Below, piece by piece: positions 22,206 to 24,956 of a DNA stretch of 24,956 nucleotides. Every line of letters starts with the position of its first letter. Within the stretch, counting starts at the first letter, position 1. Both the position numbers and the translations under genes were made by a program. The notes below the pieces were generated by a model. That model saw nothing but the letters and a program-made list of their open reading frames with translations. It did not search any database and had not been told where the DNA came from. Source of the DNA: a virus; IMG/VR virus record IMGVR_UViG_3300013132_004237, positions 1-24,956 of that record. The stretch is one strand, 5' to 3'.

Positions 22206-23786
22206 ATGGACAGAAACATTAATGAAATTGAAGACGCTCTATTTCAAGTGAAAAACCTTGAAGAGTCTCTCAAAAAAAATGCACAAGGAATACTTTCTTC
22301 AACTATGAAGGAAGAAATCAGTTCATTAGTAAAAGAATCTCTTAAAAAAGAGGTTGATGAAGAAGATGTTGAAGACGATACAGATGATGAATCGGACGAT
22401 ACTGATAACACAATGGATGACATGGAAGGTTCTACAGAAGATGATGTTATAGATGACATAGATTATGAAGAAGACGATTCAATAACAGAACCACCAGTGA
22501 CTCCAGAAGATGATGATGTCGAAACTATTGATTTGAGAGGCGAAAAAAACATGGATAATGTTATGAGAGTCTGGATGTCAATGGATCCTAACGACGGAAT
22601 CATTGTAACAAAAGACGATGAAATGATAAATTTATCAGATAAAAACACAGGAAAGGAATATATGATTTCTTTAAATGAGTCTGAAGATTTTTTTGAGGAC
22701 GAATTTATGGTGACAGATCCGTATGAAGAAGATCCGGATGAAGAAGGTTCATTTGAAGATGAGTTAACTGGTTTTGAAGATTATAGTGGTGAGTCAGATG
22801 ACTATGATCCATTTGAAGACATTGATTATTCTCAATTAGAGGAAATGATGGGTGGGTTCGGTACAAAAAAACCCAAGCATGACTTTATGTATGAACTCGA
22901 GTTCGATGACAAATCTGAATTTATGGAGGATTCTGATTCAGATGGTTTTGAGAACGAATACCGTGAATTTATGGAGGATTCTGATTCAGATGGTGAATTT
23001 GAGTACGAGGATGAATTCACGAAATATTCCGGTTCAGATGAAACTCTAGAAGGTTATGACTTTGAAGTAGATCAAAGTATTTTCGAATCCAAAAAAATGT
23101 CAGCAAAACCAAAAGGTGTTACCGGACATGGCCCAAAATTCAAATACGGTAAAACAACTGATTACCCAACAAAAAAACAAAAAACAGCGTTTGGTAAAGA
23201 AGGTGTTAAAGCCAAAGGAACTGGCAAAGCTAAGTTTGAATATGATGAGTATGTAAACATGGATGGGTACACAGAAAGGCCAACCAAAAGAAAAGAGTTC
23301 AGAGAAGCATCAAGAACATTAGGTAATGGTTCTAAATTTAGAAAAGGTGGTCTTCCAAAACCAAGAGCACATTCTAAAGCTAATACCGCTATCAATGAAG
23401 AACTTCAATTAATGAGAGAAAAAAATGAAGAGTACAGAAAAGCTCTTAATTTGTTCAGAAATAAATTGAATGAAGTTGCAGTATTTAACTCAAACTTGGC
23501 TTACGTAACAAGATTGTTCACTGAACATTCAACAACTAAACAAGAAAAGATTAACATTCTACGTAGATTCGACAATATCGAGACTATTAAAGAATCTAAA
23601 AATCTTTACAAAGTTATCAAATCTGAACTTGGTTCAGGACAAAAATCTCAACAAACAATTAAAGAATCAGTTCAAAGATCTGTGGAAAGAACACCTAGTA
23701 CGGGTTCTGCAGTGAATTTGATTGAATCTAAAACTTATGAGAATCCACAGTTCTTAAGAATGAAAGATTTGATGAAAAAAATATAA
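22206..23786 (+). CDS. Prohead core scaffold protein (gp22-like)
   Basis: 526-residue scaffold around which the capsid assembles and which is then degraded by the prohead protease. The C-terminal helical part is diagnostic: LQLMREKNEEYRKALNLF, then LNEVAVFNSNLAYVTRLFTE and KQEKINILRRFDNIETIKES (about 398-472), matching the gp22 family. The N-terminal two thirds are strongly acidic and repetitive (about 45-300), longer than in T4 gp22 (269 residues in total). They include the direct repeat EFMEDSDSDG and the motif GTKKPKHDF (219-227), also found in the protein at 7909. The section about 300-390 is basic (KPKGVTGHGPKFKYGK), giving an acidic-basic block pattern. It lies directly before the capsid gene. 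Confidence 0.9.
   Translation: MDRNINEIEDALFQVKNLEESLKKNAQGILSSTMKEEISSLVKESLKKEVDEEDVEDDTDDESDDTDNTMDDMEGSTEDDVIDDIDYEEDDSITEPPVTPEDDDVETIDLRGEKNMDNVMRVWMSMDPNDGIIVTKDDEMINLSDKNTGKEYMISLNESEDFFEDEFMVTDPYEEDPDEEGSFEDELTGFEDYSGESDDYDPFEDIDYSQLEEMMGGFGTKKPKHDFMYELEFDDKSEFMEDSDSDGFENEYREFMEDSDSDGEFEYEDEFTKYSGSDETLEGYDFEVDQSIFESKKMSAKPKGVTGHGPKFKYGKTTDYPTKKQKTAFGKEGVKAKGTGKAKFEYDEYVNMDGYTERPTKRKEFREASRTLGNGSKFRKGGLPKPRAHSKANTAINEELQLMREKNEEYRKALNLFRNKLNEVAVFNSNLAYVTRLFTEHSTTKQEKINILRRFDNIETIKESKNLYKVIKSELGSGQKSQQTIKESVQRSVERTPSTGSAVNLIESKTYENPQFLRMKDLMKKI
22917..22994 (+). repeat. 30-bp direct repeat in the scaffold gene
   Basis: Two identical 30-bp copies (22917-22946 and 22965-22994), offset by 48 bases, encode EFMEDSDSDG. 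Perfect identity at synonymous sites suggests a recent in-frame duplication. Confidence 0.92.
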
Positions 23787-23812
23787 AAAATAAACTTTTT
23801 TAAAAAACCGTA

Positions 23813-23820
23813 TATTTATT
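23813..23820 (+). promoter_or_regulatory. Candidate phage promoter core TATTTATT (major capsid)
   Basis: TATTTATT lies 43 bases before the ATG at 23856. It is followed by an A-rich leader of about 30 bases with almost no G or C, fitting strong Shine-Dalgarno-independent translation of an abundant protein. Confidence 0.42.
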
Positions 23821-23855
23821 ATATACATAAAAAATAAAGCTAAAAAAATAAAAAA

Positions 23856-24956
23856 ATGGGAGCATTATTAGAATCAGGTCTTGTTGGTAACATCGGTCTT
23901 AAGCACCTTAAAGTTATCAAAGAAGATACTATTAACAAATGGGACAGATTAGGGTTCCTTGAAGGCCTACGTGGTCACCTAAAAGAAAATGTTGCGCAGT
24001 TGTACGAAAACCAAGCGTCACATTTGATTAACGAAGCAACATCTGACTCATCTTCAGGTTCATTCGAAACTGTTGTGTTTCCTATCGTTAGACGTGTATT
24101 CTCTAAATTGTTAGCGAATGAAATCGTATCTGTACAAGCGATGAACTTACCAATCGGTAAATTGTTCTACTTTGTACCTAAAATTCAGGGATATTCAGGT
24201 GGTTCAGTTGTTGACAACGTGAACATTACATCGGGTGACCACTACGCACCTGTTGGTTCACCAGGTAATTATCCTGGAAGTCCTGAGAATGGTTACAATT
24301 CAGGTACAGGTCAACCTTTCGGTACTGCAGCTAAAAATCTTTACGATTTGTTTTACGAAGGTACTGAACCAGGTCTTAACCCTGGAGGTCTTTTTGATTA
24401 CTCGAAAGGTCGTTTTGTAACAATCACTGCTAACACACCTACGCAAGTATGGAGTAACGGAGCATTGATTACTCAAACGTTGAGTTCAGGTGAGTATAGA
24501 AAAATTATTGTAGCACTTTCAGGATTTACAAATCTTGGTGTTGGTAAACTTATTGGACCTGATGGTCAAGAAATTGATACCGAATCTTTCTTGTCGAATT
24601 TGGTACTTTACACCGCAGATGCAACTGTTGCAACACAATTAGGTTTAACATCGAGTGGTACTTTTACCCCTCTATTGTTCAGAGTAGTAACTCAAAGATA
24701 TGGTAAAGGTATTGTCGCACCAACATACAGTTCACAACAAACATCTTTCGGTTCTACTGGAAATGGTGGATATTTTGATAACGTATGTGACCAAAATGGT
24801 ATAATCTATTTGGAAATTGACGCTCAAGTACCTATTTGTGTATCTTGTGGTCAGTCAACACCTGATGGATATTCAGGAGCAACAATAACGGAGGCTGCTT
24901 GGTCAGGAACAGGAGCATCAACGGCAATCAAAGCGGCTTTCAGACGTTATGAAGAA
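23856..24956 (+). CDS. Major capsid protein (gp23-like), 3' end outside the window
   Basis: Open for 367 codons from MGALLESGLVGNIGLKHLKV to the window edge with no stop, so the gene is cut by the window. The T4 gp23 family signature is PIVRRVFSKLLANEIVSVQA (about 75-94) followed by MNLPIGKLFYF. The N-terminal 60 residues look like the delta-peptide removed by the prohead protease, with a cleavage-type site INE/A at 58-61; T4 gp23 is cut at a similar place (residue 65). A Gly/Ser/Pro-rich insertion follows (about 124-165), where T4-like capsids vary. Codon use is visibly richer in C-ending codons than neighbouring genes, as expected for the most expressed phage gene. The start follows an A-rich leader and the promoter-like element at 23813. 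Confidence 0.96.
   Translation, partial: MGALLESGLVGNIGLKHLKVIKEDTINKWDRLGFLEGLRGHLKENVAQLYENQASHLINEATSDSSSGSFETVVFPIVRRVFSKLLANEIVSVQAMNLPIGKLFYFVPKIQGYSGGSVVDNVNITSGDHYAPVGSPGNYPGSPENGYNSGTGQPFGTAAKNLYDLFYEGTEPGLNPGGLFDYSKGRFVTITANTPTQVWSNGALITQTLSSGEYRKIIVALSGFTNLGVGKLIGPDGQEIDTESFLSNLVLYTADATVATQLGLTSSGTFTPLLFRVVTQRYGKGIVAPTYSSQQTSFGSTGNGGYFDNVCDQNGIIYLEIDAQVPICVSCGQSTPDGYSGATITEAAWSGTGASTAIKAAFRRYEE

Noticed and set aside
24235-24420. 61-codon + strand open frame
   Set aside because: It lies out of frame inside the major capsid gene, whose frame stays open to the window edge and matches gp23.

Overview
The window reads as part of the genome of a T4-like tailed phage (myovirus) that infects a member of the Bacteroidota. 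The T4-like assignment rests on a recognisable head and packaging set on the + strand, in near-T4 order: large terminase (12334-14106), portal (17784-19598), prohead protease (21105-21833), prohead core scaffold (22206-23786) and the start of the major capsid protein (23856 to the window end). The host guess rests on four things. ClpC and DnaK look like Bacteroidota versions. The small protein at 20335-20523 is a Bacteroidota-type ribosomal protein bS21. Gene starts have A-rich leaders and no Shine-Dalgarno sequence. A TTTTG-N19-TATCTTTG promoter (Bacteroidota -33/-7 type) precedes one gene. I saw no integrase, tRNA gene or CRISPR array.

Layout. Positions 1-397 hold no intact gene and look compositionally unlike the rest. 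398-1468 is an unknown gene. 1497-2282 is a compact M20-like metallopeptidase. A bidirectional terminator at 2282-2307 separates it from a minus-strand ClpC-type AAA+ unfoldase (2293-4353) that lacks the usual N-domain. Across a divergent control region with three TGTCA/TGACA half-sites lies a two-gene operon: a small double-UVR protein and a full-length DnaK (4508-6744), closed by a terminator at 6766-6796. From 6825 the + strand carries a KTSC-domain protein, a predicted nucleotidyltransferase, and a four-gene block (7909-12261) of acidic, low-complexity, repeat-bearing proteins that are probably virion or head-assembly components. After a terminator at 12283-12312 come terminase, a 65-residue protein, a 1122-residue repeat adhesin or fibre-like protein, portal, an unknown helical protein, bS21 (minus strand), an unknown protein, prohead protease, a DUF4494-like small protein, a terminator, scaffold and capsid.

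How the parts may work together. The head genes form a packaging and capsid-assembly line: protease cleaves scaffold and capsid, and the capsid carries a plausible INE/A cleavage site near residue 60. A recurrent TATTTAT(A/T) octamer lies 12-46 bases before at least eleven + strand genes and is the best candidate for the phage late-promoter core. Set against this late programme are genes that look like host take-over functions: ClpC without its N-domain, the UVR protein, DnaK, the peptidase and bS21. The first three sit back to back and could form a phage protein-quality-control module that borrows host ClpP, because the VGF ClpP-docking tripeptide is kept. The bS21 gene, inserted backwards in the head operon, could alter host ribosome initiation in a lineage where bS21 helps mask the anti-Shine-Dalgarno sequence. 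Those functional links are inference.
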